In this document: positions 20,121 to 35,078 of the stretch, one piece after another | Numbering within the stretch: the stretch's first letter is position 1 | Layout: each line of letters starts with the position of its first letter | Assembly: GCA_033239125.1 (NCBI GenBank) | Contig: BSWB01000002.1 | Coordinates: 4,559,001 to 4,623,000, forward strand | DNA: 64,000 bases | From: Fagopyrum homotropicum | Lineage: Eukaryota > Streptophyta > Magnoliopsida > Caryophyllales > Polygonaceae | Reading direction: 5' to 3' | Notes under the pieces: model-generated | What the model saw: the letters and a program-made list of their open reading frames with translations, nothing else | Told to the model about the DNA's origin: nothing | The model's database searches: none | Program-made: the position numbers and the translations under genes

Positions 20121-20490
20121 TAGGTTTGGTGCTATAAGACATAGGTAAATTAGCGTCATAGGTTAGGTTGAGCCCTTGAACACAGGTTCATTAGCGTCAT
20201 AGTATGGAGGTAGAGTAGCGTCATATGGTAGGTTTTGGGCCCTAGGAAGTATGTTGATGAGTGTCCTAGGGTAGGTTTTGGGCTCTTAAAACGCAGGTTG
20301 ATTAGCGTCCTAGGGTAGGTTTTGGTGGTCTAGAAAGCAGGTTGATTAGCGTCCTAAAGTAGGTTTTGGGTCCTAGGACGCAGATTAATTAACATTCTAT
20401 GTAAGTTTTGGGGGCCTATGATGCAGGTTGATTAGCGTCCTAGGATAGGTTTGTACCCTAGTACACAAGTATATTAGCTTCTTAGGGAGT
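20121..20490 (+). repeat. Degenerate tandem repeat, about 44-bp unit
   Basis: About eight to nine units of the form TAGGTTTTGGG-CCTAGGA-CGCAGGTTGATTAGCGTCCTAGGG. Recognisable unit starts lie near 20121, 20163, 20229, 20273, 20316, 20360, 20403 and 20447; one unit near 20207 is shortened. Units differ by several substitutions, so the array is old. Confidence 0.8.
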
Positions 20491-21351
20491 TGATACGAAT
20501 GGATGAAATAAGGATTCGATGGACCCTCCTCCTTTATTTTGTCTTTGTTTTGTTAGGTTAGCGATAAACAACATGCCGGTAGAGTCGGCTCAAGGACGCT
20601 TGTAGGTTGGCGTGATAGCCGCCACTGCCATTACCAACAATGGCTATGACGACGCAACTAGGATTTGCGTTTTAGGGTTTGATTAGGCGGAAACATGTTT
20701 AGGGATCGTAGTCTCTCATATCATGAAGTGATTTGTAAATCGAAAGCTTATTTATATCATTAATAAAGTATTGTTTATTGAAAAATTTTGGTTAAATATG
20801 CCCTTTTCTATTTCCATTAGGTTTGTGTACCCCTTCAATTTTTATCACTTTCATTAAATTGAAGTCGGAAGGTAAGAGGTTTGATTAGGGGTACATTTAT
20901 TAAACATATTTATACCATGAGCCTAGTTACTAGAGATAAATCTCAAAAAGACTTACTTAGATAATTTGACCTTATTTATTTATATAAATACAAAAAGATA
21001 AAACGTACATTAACAAATAAAAGATAAATCCAAATATACGACTTACTATACTGATCAATATCCTAACAAAACCCTTTGTATCATTATCGTGTCTCAATTT
21101 AGTGTTTCACCCTACCTAGAATTATAAATTATTTTATTTAATTGAATTTTTTTAATATTTTGAAAAAGAAGTTGGAATTAATAAGGTATTGGATACACAG
21201 CTAACTGAGTATTAGATTCTCAACGACCCAAAGCTAAAGCCTGGCATTTTCTCAAAAGAATCACCTCCTGCGCACCAGCTAGATAGCTATTGTTACATCT
21301 AAAAGACCAAAAAAATCAAGGAATTAGATCAACCCCTAATTAGAGAGGCAA
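20491..21351. other. Upstream region of NPF gene 1
   Basis: No gene seen. The last 150-170 bases before the ATG are clearly homologous to the upstream region of NPF gene 2 (reverse complement of about 32880-33020), so the duplication carried the proximal promoter and 5' leader. Confidence 0.5.
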
Positions 21352-23558
21352 ATGCAAGATGATAATGAAGATCAATCCAAATGGGTTCGAGATTCGTCGG
21401 TTGATTACAAAGGATCAGTCCCTCTCCGATCATCCACCGGCGTTTGGAGAGCTTCCCTCTTCATCCTTGGTGAGTAAATTCAATAAAGTGGGAGTCTTTG
21501 AAGTTGTTTTGTGTTTGATGCTTAATTGTATGTGAACAGCGATCGAGTTTGCTGAGAGGATGGCTTACTTTGGAATAGCAACGAATATGATAACTTATCT
21601 CACCGGAGTTATGCACCAAGAACTTGATACTGCCGCCAAGAACGTCAACTGTTGGGCTGGAGTCACCGCCGTCATACCGCTCTGCGGTGCCTTCTTGGCC
21701 GACGCCTACTTTGGCCGGTTCCCCATGGTCATTGTTTCATCCATTCTCTATGTCTTGGTAACTTACTCTTATCTTGATCACCACTTTTTCATTTGGTTAT
21801 ATATATATTGTTCATATTCACACACTAACTAGCTTGTAGGGTGGGTCGTTAAACGACAGAACGAACCTACCTTTAATATGTTTATGTTCAACTCTTTAAA
21901 GCTTTGATTCGGCTCAAGCTTGGGCTTGAGCCGAGTTTCACAGTATGTTCAAACTCGACTTGTTTTTTAATTCGAATGATCCAATATGGTTCATATGAGA
22001 TTCTATTGGCCATACTTAATTTAATAGAGTTGACAATGACATAATATGTCTTGGTAACTTATTCTTATATATTGATCATTCTATACAATGAAGGGCTTAG
22101 GTTTGTTGGCAATGACACAATATGTCCCAAGCCTAAAGCCTTGTGACACCAAAGAGGCATGCCCCAGAGTAAGGATCACCCATGAAGTTACCTTCTTCGT
22201 CGCGGCCTACATGATCTCAATTGCAACGGGCGGCTTCAAGCCGTGTCTTGAGAGCTTTGGCGCGGACCAGTTTGACGAAAACCACTCGGAAGAGAGGAGG
22301 CAAAAGACATCCTACTTCAATTGGTGGAACGTCGCCCTTTGTGTCGCCCTCATCCTTGGGGTGACAATTATAGTGTACACGGAGGACAACGCTGGATGGG
22401 GCGTTGCAACTCTCATTCTTACTGTCGTCATGGCTCTCGCCGTCGTCGTTTTCTATCTTGGAAGACGTGTTTATCGGTATCAAGCGGCTGCACATAGGAA
22501 TCCTTTCACACCCATGTTGCAAGTCTTGGTAGCTTCTTTCACTAAGCGGCATCTACCTTACCCTTCCGACGCTACATTGTTGTATGAAGTTACCGACGCT
22601 CATGGCTCACAAGGAAGGCGTCTTTGTCATACAAAGAAGCTTAGGTATGTGGGTTTCTCCTTGCATGTTATGTTTTTACGTACATTATAACCTATAATAC
22701 GCTATGTAACACTTTTCTTACAGATTTTTGGATAAAGCATCCATATTAGCTAACGAAACAAGTCATGATAAGCAACAAAAACAAAGTAATGCATGGAAGC
22801 TTGCGACGGTAACTCAAGTTGAAGAGCTTAAGTTAATACTCTGTATAGTTCCCATTTGGATAACCTCCACAATCATCGGAGTAAACATCTCCCAAGCCTC
22901 GACATTCTTCGTCAAGCAAGCAAGCGTGATGAACCGAAGAATCTCATCAAAATTCGAGATCCCACCGGCCTCCACCCATGCCATATCCAGCTTAGGCATT
23001 ATAGTCTCTGTCTCCATCTATGATCGGATTCTCCTCCCCTTCTTGAGACGCGCCACAGGCACCGAACAAGGGATCACAATCCTCAAGAGGATCGGAATTG
23101 GCATGGTGATATCCACCATCGCCATGGTGGTTGCTACCTTGGTAGAGCAAAAACGTCTAAGATCGAATGTGACATTGAGTGTAGCTTGGATAGTTCCGCA
23201 GTTCTTTACACTCGGTGTGGGAGAAGGATTCGTACTCGTGGGATTGCAAGAGTACTATTACAAAGAGATGCCGGATGTTATGAGGAGCTTGGGAATGGCA
23301 TTGTATCTTGGCGCGATTGGAATTGGGAGCTTCTTGAGTAGCTTTTTGATCGCGATTGTCAATGATGTGACGGTTAAGTATGGAAATACCGGTTGGATTG
23401 GTAAGGATGTGAATCATAGTCGTTTGGATTTGTACTATTGTGTATTGGCTTCTCTCAATGGGGTCAATTTGGTTGTTTTTGTGATGTTAGCACGGCATTA
23501 CTCGTACAAGAGTGTGAAGAAGAGTGTCGAGGTTGTTGAATCCCACTCGTGTGTGTAG
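21352..23558 (+). CDS. NRT1/PTR family (NPF) transporter, copy 1
   Basis: Four exons with GT-AG introns: 21352-21469, 21540-21757, 22094-22644, 22724-23558. They sum to 1722 nt, or 573 residues, normal for this family. The proton-coupling motif ExxER is EFAER at residues 42-46, followed by the family signatures LADAYFGRFP and GTGGFKPC-type ATGGFKPCLESFGADQFDE. Several hydrophobic segments fit the 12-helix MFS fold with a long charged central loop in exon 3/4. Family members are plasma-membrane or tonoplast proton-coupled carriers of nitrate, peptides, hormones or glucosides; the substrate cannot be read from sequence. The resemblance is closest to the NPF5-type proteins, by memory only. The start is the first ATG with an in-frame stop upstream. 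A second copy lies inverted at 30202-32879. Confidence 0.92.
21758..22093 (+). other. Intron 2 of NPF copy 1 with a palindrome
   Basis: GGCTCAAGC TTGG GCTTGAGCC lies near 21912-21933 in the middle of the intron. A related inverted repeat lies in intron 2 of NPF copy 2 (about 32189-32212). It may be the remnant of a small TIR element inserted before the gene duplication. Confidence 0.5.
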
Positions 23559-23594
23559 TGATTGTTAAGGTCACAATAATATCATGTTTGTATG

Positions 23595-23600
23595 AATAAA
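23595..23600 (+). terminator. Poly(A) signal of NPF copy 1
   Basis: AATAAA 37 bases after the stop codon, in a block conserved between the two NPF copies (matching position 30160-30165 for copy 2). Confidence 0.6.
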
Positions 23601-24009
23601 ATGAAACAATTAGCCTTAATTTAGTAGAGTTGTGTTGATTCGATAACACGGAAAGCTCCACATTCTTTGTTTTGTCATATAAGATTGGTAGGCTACTCCT
23701 CGTAATATCAATTGACACAAATAAAGTCGGATCGTATCCATGTGGCTAGAGGGTCCACGAAATTGCTACGGGAGCGTTTGTGAGACTCAGTCCTATGATG
23801 TTAGGAAGGATGGTCCACGTCCGAGGTTTTAGACGCCTTATATCTAGGGTTTATATGTGGTGCACTAGTATATAATCCTAACGTTTATAAGTCCACATAA
23901 ATTAGTTTGTTTTTGAAAGCGGAAAGTGGTTAGAAAAAACTATTTTCTAAAGTTAGTTCATCCTAAAACATTCTTGTAGATAAGAACACGAAATATGACA
24001 TCGTCAGAA
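23601..24009. other. Intergenic, no gene seen
   Basis: Between the 3' end of NPF copy 1 and a LINE relic. No motif recognised. Confidence 0.4.
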
Positions 24010-25390
24010 AAGGGTGTGTTGGGGTTCAAAATTCTCAAATGGGTCAATCGATCATCAATACGGTTGATTTCTCATAATACATGTCTGACCTGGACTTCCT
24101 CAAAGAAGCGAAGATCCAGTCGGGAGTCGGATACGATCATCTCGATCTCCTAGGGACAGCTCCAAAATCCTTGGAGTGCCTTTATAAAACATAAGTTATC
24201 AACCTCAGTTTTGATCTTTTGGTATTAAGTCATATTGCTTCTTTTAGACCAACTTTTAGTGCGAAGACTTCTGCTTTAATTAATGAGTTGAAGTTGTTTT
24301 TTAGCGTCCAAGCTAATAACTTTACCGTTATGATTTCGTATAACAAAACCAATAGATATTATACCCGAATCGAATTTTGATCCATCAAAGTTGAGTTTGT
24401 GGAACCTAAGTTTTGGTTTTCGCATTTGATACTATTTTTCTTCCATGTGGTGGATATGTTATTCTTTAGTATATGTTTAAAATCGTAGTCATCATCATCG
24501 GTAAGGTGATTTTTCAGTTTTGAATCTGGTTCTTAATAAAGTTTAGGATGTTGTGATCCCATCTGATAGTATCATTGTTAAAAATGATTTTATTCCTGAA
24601 CAACCAAATACTCAACCATATGGTTGCTAGACGTGTAAAGTTGGTAAGTCCGATCTTGTTTTTTATTTTCCAGTAGCATTTCGTGTGGTTTTTTTATTTT
24701 CCATATTGATGGTATTGAGGTTAGTTATGATAGTTTTGTCAATTTTTATGATCAGAATTTTGTTCTAGGAACACTCAATAACAAGGTGTAGGAGGTTTTC
24801 AAGTTGGTGATTACAAAATTCACAATTTTTAGGAACTACGGTTCTTCTTTCGTTGAGTTTTGCTTTAGTTGGGATACCCTTTTTGGAGATTTTCCATATG
24901 AAGTTTTTAATTTTTTGGTTGAGTTTTTTATTTTCATATCCAATCGCAAGAATATTCAGGAAGTCGTCTACACTCTTATCGATCATTTTTGAGGCTGAAT
25001 TTGTGGAGAACAAGTCATTGATACTACTTCTCCAATATAACATGTCTTGTATTTCCTAGTTGGGATTTATTGTTTCCATGATTCTTTTCCTAATTGTTGG
25101 GTTGATGATATTTGAAGTTCATTTTCAATTTTGGTGGTATCTCATTTGTTTGATTGACTTACTTTAATATGAGTAATGAATAGAACAATGTACCAATTTG
25201 ACTAGGGGAGTCGTTGTAACCCAGTTATCTTGCCAAAAGTTAATGGTTTCATTAGCAATTTTCACCTATATGTTATCCGGTTTGGCAAGAATTTTCCATA
25301 GTAGCTTTATTGGAAGGGTTTTATTTGTGGTAAGGGACTTATTTAACCCGAGTCCACCATTTCTTTTTGGTTTACAAATTTAATTACAAC
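24010..25390 (-). pseudogene. LINE relic (RT zinc-binding tail and RNase H)
   Basis: On the minus strand 25043-24765 encodes a zinc-binding RT tail (FIWKISKKGIPTKAKL, then CEFCNHQLENLLHLVIEC). Further left, about 24450-24230, are RNase H remnants such as SLIKAEVFALKVGLKEA. Many stops and frameshifts are present. A related, shorter relic lies at 33340-33780. Confidence 0.7.
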
Positions 25391-26420
25391 TAATCAAAGG
25401 TCTATAGTTGTCGCCTTTGTTTCAGAAAAAGTTTATATACATTTTATAAGTCCAGATTGTGCATTGGAAGCATAAATCCTTGCATAACAAAGGAAAATTT
25501 GGTCTTAAGGTTATGTTTTATAAGTATGTTTTCGTCTTTTTGTGAGAGAGATTGACTTTTCATTTACGGAATTATTGCTTAGTTTTATTATTAATGTTGT
25601 TGAAGGTCTCTTTATTAACCTTATCGTTAAAAATAGGATAACCTAGATAGTAGTCAACGAAGGTCGAGTGCTTCGTATCGAGAATATTTTTGTTTGATGA
25701 AACTCATGGACATAAATTAATGATATTAACGTCGTTTGATAGTCTAAACACTAAAAAAAATCAACGCCGACAAATCTTTATTTTGATTCCTTATGCTGTA
25801 GAAGATGAATAAAGATATTGATTATAATATGCCAATGTGCAGTTGATCATCAACTTGGAAGATGCTTACTCTCAATTGCATGAAACGTCCACATCCGTAC
25901 ATTAGACGAATCACGACTCTATATATATAGTTTCACAAAGGAAAAACCTCGATATGTTAAAATTCATTGGATTTGTGAGTCGAAAACGTGTATACATGTA
26001 TCAAAAGTCCAACATATAAGTATGGTGATTTGAAGCAAAGAGATTATCACTCGCAATTTGCTTCACGACAAACTCTCTCATTCACTTCTCGAATTTTGAT
26101 TTCTCGCATTTCATTGAGGATATTTATTTGATAACGTGAATTTATTTCGAGTTAAAAGAAATTTGGTCAAATAAACTTTTTTCTATTTCTTTTTTGTTTG
26201 TGTACCCCATTAATTTCTACTGATTTCATTAATGGTAAGTAAAAATAATTAATCCCTTTATTTTTTTAAAAATGAATTAAACATAAATTTGGTCTTTGTT
26301 AAGTAAGTTTAATTCCTGATTTTGTTTTTTTTTTTTTGCCATTTTTTATTTTATTTTTATTTTCTTTTTATTTTCTGGCATGACATTCGTACCAATTTAT
26401 GAATTTTTTTTATTTTTATT
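25391..26420. other. Intergenic, AT-rich
   Basis: No gene seen. The segment 26165-26245 resembles 20785-20865 (TTGGT-AAAT-...-GTTTGTGTACCCC), a short dispersed repeat. Confidence 0.4.
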
Positions 26421-26424
26421 TTAT

Positions 26425-26702
26425 TTTTGGTATGAAATTTTCATACCAAAAATTCATACAAAAAGTTTTCATACCAAAAATTTCCATCCCATAAATTCAT
26501 ACCAGAAATTTTCATACTAGAAAATTCAAACCGGAAATTTACATTCTAGAAAATTCATACCACAAATTTTAATACCAGAAAATTCATACCAGAAATTCAT
26601 ACTAGAGTTTTCATAGTAGAAAAATCATACTAGGAAATTCTTACCATAATATTCATACCATACCAGAAATTCATACCAGAAATTTTCATACCAAAAAATT
26701 TC
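26425..26702. repeat. Degenerate TTCATACCAGAAA repeat with a leading palindrome
   Basis: More than fifteen variants of TTCATACCAGAAA, spaced about 11-20 bases, fill the segment. It opens with the perfect palindrome TTTGGTATGAAA-T-TTTCATACCAAA near 26426-26450. Imperfect spacing suggests decay of a simple repeat. Confidence 0.75.
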
Positions 26703-27532
26703 CTAATCGCAATTGTAGGTGAATTTGCTATTACTTGTAGGCAGCTTCTACAGGCATTGTGTGACGACAAGTTGAAATTTGCCGGTGAATTCTGTGTAAT
26801 CGTCGAAGACAACGGTGCCACGTGCAAGAGGAGATTAAGCTAGAAAGGCATGTTTTTTTTCAAAAAAACTAGCCCCTAATATTCAACAATTAAAAAAAAA
26901 GATAAATTAGGTGTTAAGAGGATCTTAATTAGGTAGTTATCATAATAGTAAATGATAATTAATATTTTAAATATACTAATTATGCTTAAAAAAAAGAAAC
27001 CGGTTACCGTGCATTTGGTAATTGTAGATGAGATTTGGGAATCTCTTTTGTGCGCCATTATCCCTCTTTTTTCAGAAACAAAACAACACAGCCAAATCAA
27101 AGACGTCATTTGAAAGCAGGAGAAACCATCTTCATCGCCATTTATTTGGAAGTATCTGCTGCAACTTAGTCTTCATCTTCAACATTTGACTTCAAACGAA
27201 CCTTCAGCATTCGTCTTCAACAGGTACATTCAGTTACCAATTGCAACTGTCGACTTCTTCGAAATTTCGGTTCGTCTCTCATCGATCCCCAGATCCATGT
27301 ATGCTCTCTTTGTCGATTTCACACAGATCTTCGAAGAAGACGACAAAAAATGTAACAAATTTACTCTATGTACATTCGTAGATAGTTGTTGTTGTTTATG
27401 TATATACATTACTAAAAAAATGTAATAGATTTACTTTATATATATCAAATCTGTAGTTTGTGTACATTTGGCAATTGAGATCAAATTTGTAGTTGGTGTA
27501 CATTTGGTATTTGGGATGTGATGAAATGCAGA

Positions 27533-27536
<4 letters not shown>
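26703..27536. other. Intergenic, no supported gene
   Basis: GC rises slightly near 27060-27350, where CT-rich sequence resembles a plant 5' untranslated leader, but no coding frame with homology was recognised. Confidence 0.35.

Positions 27537-27594
<58 letters not shown>
27537..27594. repeat. (TA)n microsatellite
   Basis: About 29 uninterrupted TA units. Confidence 0.95.
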
Positions 27595-27600
<6 letters not shown>

Positions 27601-27849
27601 AGTTTTTCACAACTGAAGTAGATGCCAAAGTTATTAATTTATGTGGGCATATAACTTTGGTATTATGCATGCACTAGTGTACAACATATAACACCTAGAT
27701 GTAAACCAGATAAAACCTTATCAAATTACCATTCTTCCTAAGATCATAGATTTGAGCTTCACGAATGGTCTTGTGGGAATTTTATGGATGCTCTTAGTTG
27801 CATGGATCGGTCGGACTTATAAAGTATGATCCGGCTTTATTTACTCAGA

Positions 27850-29236
27850 TTGTGTTGGTAAGGGGTAAACACTAGTGTTTGTTAGTGTTTATGCCAGATT
27901 CTATATTTAATGTTTATTAGGTAAGGAAAAAAACACTAGTGACTGCGCGGGTCTATTTTTATGCATGATTCCAAAACACTAGTGTTTAAGCATAGATTTG
28001 ACTCTGTTCCCCTTAACATTTAACCATATTTACGGTAAATACTTGTTATATAATTTACATTCTTTCACCTCTCATGGTCGAAACCTCTCATGGTCGAAAG
28101 AAGAAGATGAAGAAAGACGACGAAGAATCATTTACCTACTCCTCTCTTCTTACATGAGAAACACAAGAAGTCTCCTCGTTCTTCCTCATTTCCATTGTCA
28201 ATCATCCATTCCACTGAAGTAGATTCGGCGAGCTAGGGTTTCAGAGACTTTTCGCATAGATCCGACGTAATCACTATCAACAGAGACAGTGGTTTGCACA
28301 TACACAACTAGAAGCCCTCTCTACCCCCTAAACCCGTTCAATTGGGAGCATAAGCAGCCGGAATTGCTCTCCCTTCATACCCAAAGCTAAGAAGACAAGC
28401 ACCAACGATAACGAGAACATGAACCCTCTCTTTCAATCTCAGAAGGCCCGCAAAATTATCAATTGTCGCTTGCAACGATGAACCCAGAAACAAGCTCGCC
28501 GAAGCCGATCATGGAGTTCATTTTTGGTCTCGACGAAGACCCCAAGCTCACCATGGCCAAGGTATCTTCTTGATGTTTGAATTCAGTATTTTTGAGGAAC
28601 CCTTCTGCTCAATTTTGCAAATATTCAATGGAGAATCAGAAGTTGAAAAAAAATACAATCTAAAATTGCAGTAATTGCTTAGGTTTCTAGTGTTGGTTTG
28701 ATTGGCATGATAAGTTAATATTTGATCCAGTCGGGGCATTTTGATTGAAGGGATGAGTATAACACAACAATTGGCATATTTTACTTGATTATGATTCATA
28801 CCCATTCAGAGAATCAGAGGGGTACTTCACACTTTTACAAGCAATTTGTGTGACTAATTGAATTGGAAAACTTATCCTCTGCAGATTAGGTTTTTTTATA
28901 TGTTATTACGAATGGTTTGATTTCAATTTTCACGTGATTTCGATGATGAGTTCGGGATTGTGGGCGTGCGTAGACATGACTGGTGGCCGCTATCTTTGGA
29001 GGAATTTGGTTGCTGCTAAACGTTCCGATTAGTATAAACCTTATGTAAACATTGAATTAGGTTTGAATTTGATAGATTCAATCTTCTGCAAATTATGGCG
29101 TTATTTAACTAGTGAATTTGTCAAATACTCATTAGTGTTTTATAACACTAAACACTTGTGTTTTACAAAACAAACCCCTGAAACACTAGTGAACACTTAA
29201 ACTAGTGTTTTGGGCTTCCTTGTCAAACACAATCTT
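27850..29236. mobile_element. Possible TIR element carrying an exon-like segment
   Basis: The left edge AGATTGTGTTGGTAAGG (about 27848) and the reverse complement of the right edge, AGATTGTGTTTGACAAGG (about 29237), form imperfect terminal inverted repeats. Both are followed inward by several AACACTAGTGTTT palindromes (27868-27992 and 29125-29212). No convincing target duplication was found. The interior 28060-28600 is richer in GC and looks like a host 5' leader plus a first exon ending at a GT donor (ATG 28478 to 28561). It may be a captured gene piece in a non-autonomous DNA transposon. Confidence 0.45.
28478..28561 (+). pseudogene. Exon-like fragment of an unrecognised gene
   Basis: ATG opens 28 codons including SPKPIMEFIFGLDEDPKL and ends precisely at AAG|GTATCT, a plausible donor. 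The CT-rich sequence upstream is leader-like. I do not recognise the protein, and no further exons were found before the right inverted repeat. It could be the first exon of a captured gene or chance. Confidence 0.35.
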
Positions 29237-29239
29237 AGT

Positions 29240-30159
29240 CCATAGATGGGTTACAGTCCAAGAAACTATAGACTAGGATAGCGTGTGCATCAGTTGACAC
29301 TAAGTTCGTGTTTAGTTATAGCGTTGGGGGTTTGCATTAGTTTATGCTTTTTCAACTACTACATACAGTGTTAGTTAAGGCTTCTTGGTTGAGTGAAGTT
29401 GTTTTGGGTGTGGTTTTTAGGATGTGAGAACACCATTCTCATAAACTAAGAGGAGAAGCTTTTAGGAGTTTTGTGGTTAGGGGGTTTATGTCAGCAACAA
29501 CAATCCTCATCTTCTCTTCCTTCAACAATCCTCTTCTTCCCTTCCTTTAGTCCAATGTTTATCCATGGCAATGGTCTTCTCTTTTCTTCATCTTATTCAA
29601 TGGTGGTTCGAAGAAACTTCAATGGGGATTTCTTCCTATTTCTACTAGAAGAAGAAGATTCTAAAATTTGTGCAATCCTTTATTAGTAAATTTGGATATC
29701 GAATTGGAAGGAAAAGAAGACGAAGACGGATGAAGTCACTTCCATCCCCATTTGAAATTGTGGCATTAGTGCACCAGAAATTGTGATTAAGAAGAAACAA
29801 TGTATGCCTTTCGTTATCGCATCTCCGCTTAGCAATTTCCGGCATAATACAAATGTAAGTTCGGCTCGTTATCGCATCTAGGATCTGGAAGAGGACCCTA
29901 CGCTAACGAGGGCCTTTTGTTAATTTATTAAAATCAAAATTAATTCCGAACCTTATAACTAAACGCGTATACATAATTTTTATATAAACAACAAATCTAC
30001 AAAAAAAAAACACTCCTTTACAACATAACCATGATCACAACTCTAACCACATTCACAACAACAACGAATCTGATTTTACCAACACACCCTAAGTCTACCA
30101 AAAGTTTCGTGTTATCGAAACAACACGATTCTTAGTGACACTAATGTTAATTCTTTCAA
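29240..30159. other. Intergenic, no gene seen
   Basis: Contains CT-rich stretches (29500-29600) without a supported coding frame. The last part is the 3' flank of NPF copy 2. Confidence 0.4.
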
Positions 30160-30165
30160 TTTATT
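30160..30165 (-). terminator. Poly(A) signal of NPF copy 2
   Basis: AATAAA on the minus strand in the conserved 3' flank, equivalent to 23595-23600 of copy 1. Confidence 0.6.
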
Positions 30166-30201
30166 CATACAAACATGACATCATTGTAACTCTAACCATC
30201 A

Positions 30202-32879
<2,678 letters not shown>

Positions 32880-33129
32880 CTTTGAATTGCTTGATTGTTT
32901 TTTGGAGTTAACAATAGCTATCGAGCTAGTACGAGGTGATCCGTTTGAGAAAATGGCATGCTTTAGTTTTGGGTGGTTGAAAATCTAGTACTCAATGACT
33001 GCCCCCCCGTGGCTACTTGAATATCCGAATTTATTAGTATTTGTTCACATTTATTAGTATTTTACTATTTTATAGTATTCAATTTGATTTTTTTTACCTA
33101 TCTATCATGCAACAAAGTCCCATATGAAA

Positions 33130-33290
33130 CATTTCTATATAACCAATACTCAGTTGGTCGAGTGATTGGGGTGTTATACTCCTTAAGTGTTAGTCTAGAG
33201 ATTCGAGTTCGAATCTTCCCGAAAACATGTGTAAAAAAATTTGTATTATTAAGGGTATCTCCTTATTTGGAACTCCAGAAGTCTTATAGC
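33130..33290 (+). repeat. tRNA-derived SINE-like sequence
   Basis: Contains a box A-like TGGTCGAGTGATTGG (about 33153) and a box B-like GAGTTCGAATC (about 33204) at tRNA-like spacing, within ACTCAGTTGGTC...TTCCCGAAAAC. No clear A-tail or target duplication was seen. Confidence 0.45.
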
Positions 33291-33339
33291 AATTTGATAA
33301 CCTAAAATTTGTCAGCTCGATTTCAATCATTTGAATTTG

Positions 33340-33780
33340 TATTTAAATAACTTCTTGCGATTCAATTTTAAAGGTATAAACTTCTACTTTTATCAACGGG
33401 TTTTTCTCAACTGAGGCTAATAATTTCACCGTTGTGATTTCAATTCACATGCCCGATGAAGGTCTTCTCAAAGTCAGTATAGAGCCATCGAAGTTGAGTA
33501 TGTGAGTTTTCTATTTACGTTTTTTTTTCTCCGCTTAGTAGTGTTTGGTTGTTTTCGTGACGGACTAATGTCATAATCATCTTCATCTTCGACAACTTTT
33601 TGTCGTTTATAGATTTAATTCCTGATAAAAGACAATTGCATTATAAATTGATCTGATAAGCTCATTGTTGAAAGTTATTGTATCAGTGTTTCATCAAATT
33701 GTTTCACGATAAAAAACTCTCTTTTGTTCAATTTTATCTTTAATTTTCTGAAATATCATTTTGTACGAGTTTTAAAAATA
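33340..33780 (-). pseudogene. LINE RNase H relic
   Basis: Aligns by eye with the 24290-24520 relic (shared GCTAATAA-TTTACCGTT-TGATTTC and ATC-AAGTTGAGT-TGTG segments) and therefore belongs to the same LINE family. It is heavily decayed. Confidence 0.5.
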
Positions 33781-35031
33781 GTATAATATATTGTAAAATT
33801 ATATTTAATAACATCTAATTTAAATGATTTCATAATGATAAAGTGGCATTAAACTAAACACATTGACTTTTGTAAATAGTATACTTTAAACTAAACGTAA
33901 AAAATTGAATTGATTCACATATAACATTTACAATTAGTAAATTGTTTTTGAAATTTAGAAATTAAAATTTTCAAATTTTTTATAATTTATCAAATATTAT
34001 TACAAATTATCACTTATTATTTTATTTTGTTAAATAAATACTTAATTATTTATGAAAGTTTAAAAGTGTGATGATGTCTTTGGTAATTATGTTAAAATAG
34101 GTTTGACTTTATATCATTTTTAATATACAATATATTTTTTAAGTTTAAATATTAACTATCGGATATCACATAACTCAACTATTAAAATTTAGATATTAAT
34201 TTCGCATTTATAATTCAGATAACATAAAGGGACTGGTCCAGTTTGAATTATATAATTATAAATGCGGCTGGTCCATTTTTATTTTATTTTATTACAAGGG
34301 TAAGCATAAAGGGACTGGTCCAGTTTTATTAAAAATACGCTGGAAATAATAATAATTTTAGGCGTCATTATCGGTTAATATGACGTATTTTTTTCTTATA
34401 ATTTTAATATGACGTATAATATCAGTGCATACGTCACAATCCCACGCCCTTTGATAGACGAAAGCATGCGTAACACGTGGCACGCATTGATTTGCACGTG
34501 TCTGTAGAACAATTTAATCTTGAATTTGTAAATAATTAAATAATAGTTTTTTAACCTGCGCTGCAAGAGTTATGATTTAATATATATTATAGATATAAAT
34601 ATAAAATATTTTATTAAAGTTTAATATAATTTATGTACTAGAAATTTAATAAAAAGCTTTAATATATAATATGTGATAAAATCAACGTATAAAACTTATA
34701 ATGTTCTCTTTGAATAAGGTTGATAAAAGATTTTAGGTACGTTTTTTTTAAATTATTAAATTTATATTATCAATAAAAAAATATATATTTAAATTACATA
34801 ATGAAAAGATTTAAAAAAGTTTGTGGGTTGAGGAGAAATATTAATAAAATTTTTAGTAATTATTTTTGGATTTTAACAATGTTATTAAAATTATCAAATT
34901 TAAAGATTTAAGATTTATGATAGGATAAGATTTAAGATTTAAGAAAGTTAATTAAAAATTTTAAAATTATTATATTAAAATGACACGTGACACTAGAGTT
35001 CTCAAGTTGAGATACGTGGATTTAGATGCTA

Positions 35032-35078
<47 letters not shown>

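Noticed and set aside
20121..20490. CRISPR-like array
   Set aside because: Units are contiguous 44-bp tandem repeats without unique spacers, in a plant nuclear context.
27186..27425. 79-codon frame in a leader-like region
   Set aside because: No homology recognised, AT-rich end, no splice or start context that sets it apart from chance.
29471..29686. 71-codon frame with a Ser/Phe-rich sequence
   Set aside because: CT-rich low-complexity origin; no family resemblance.
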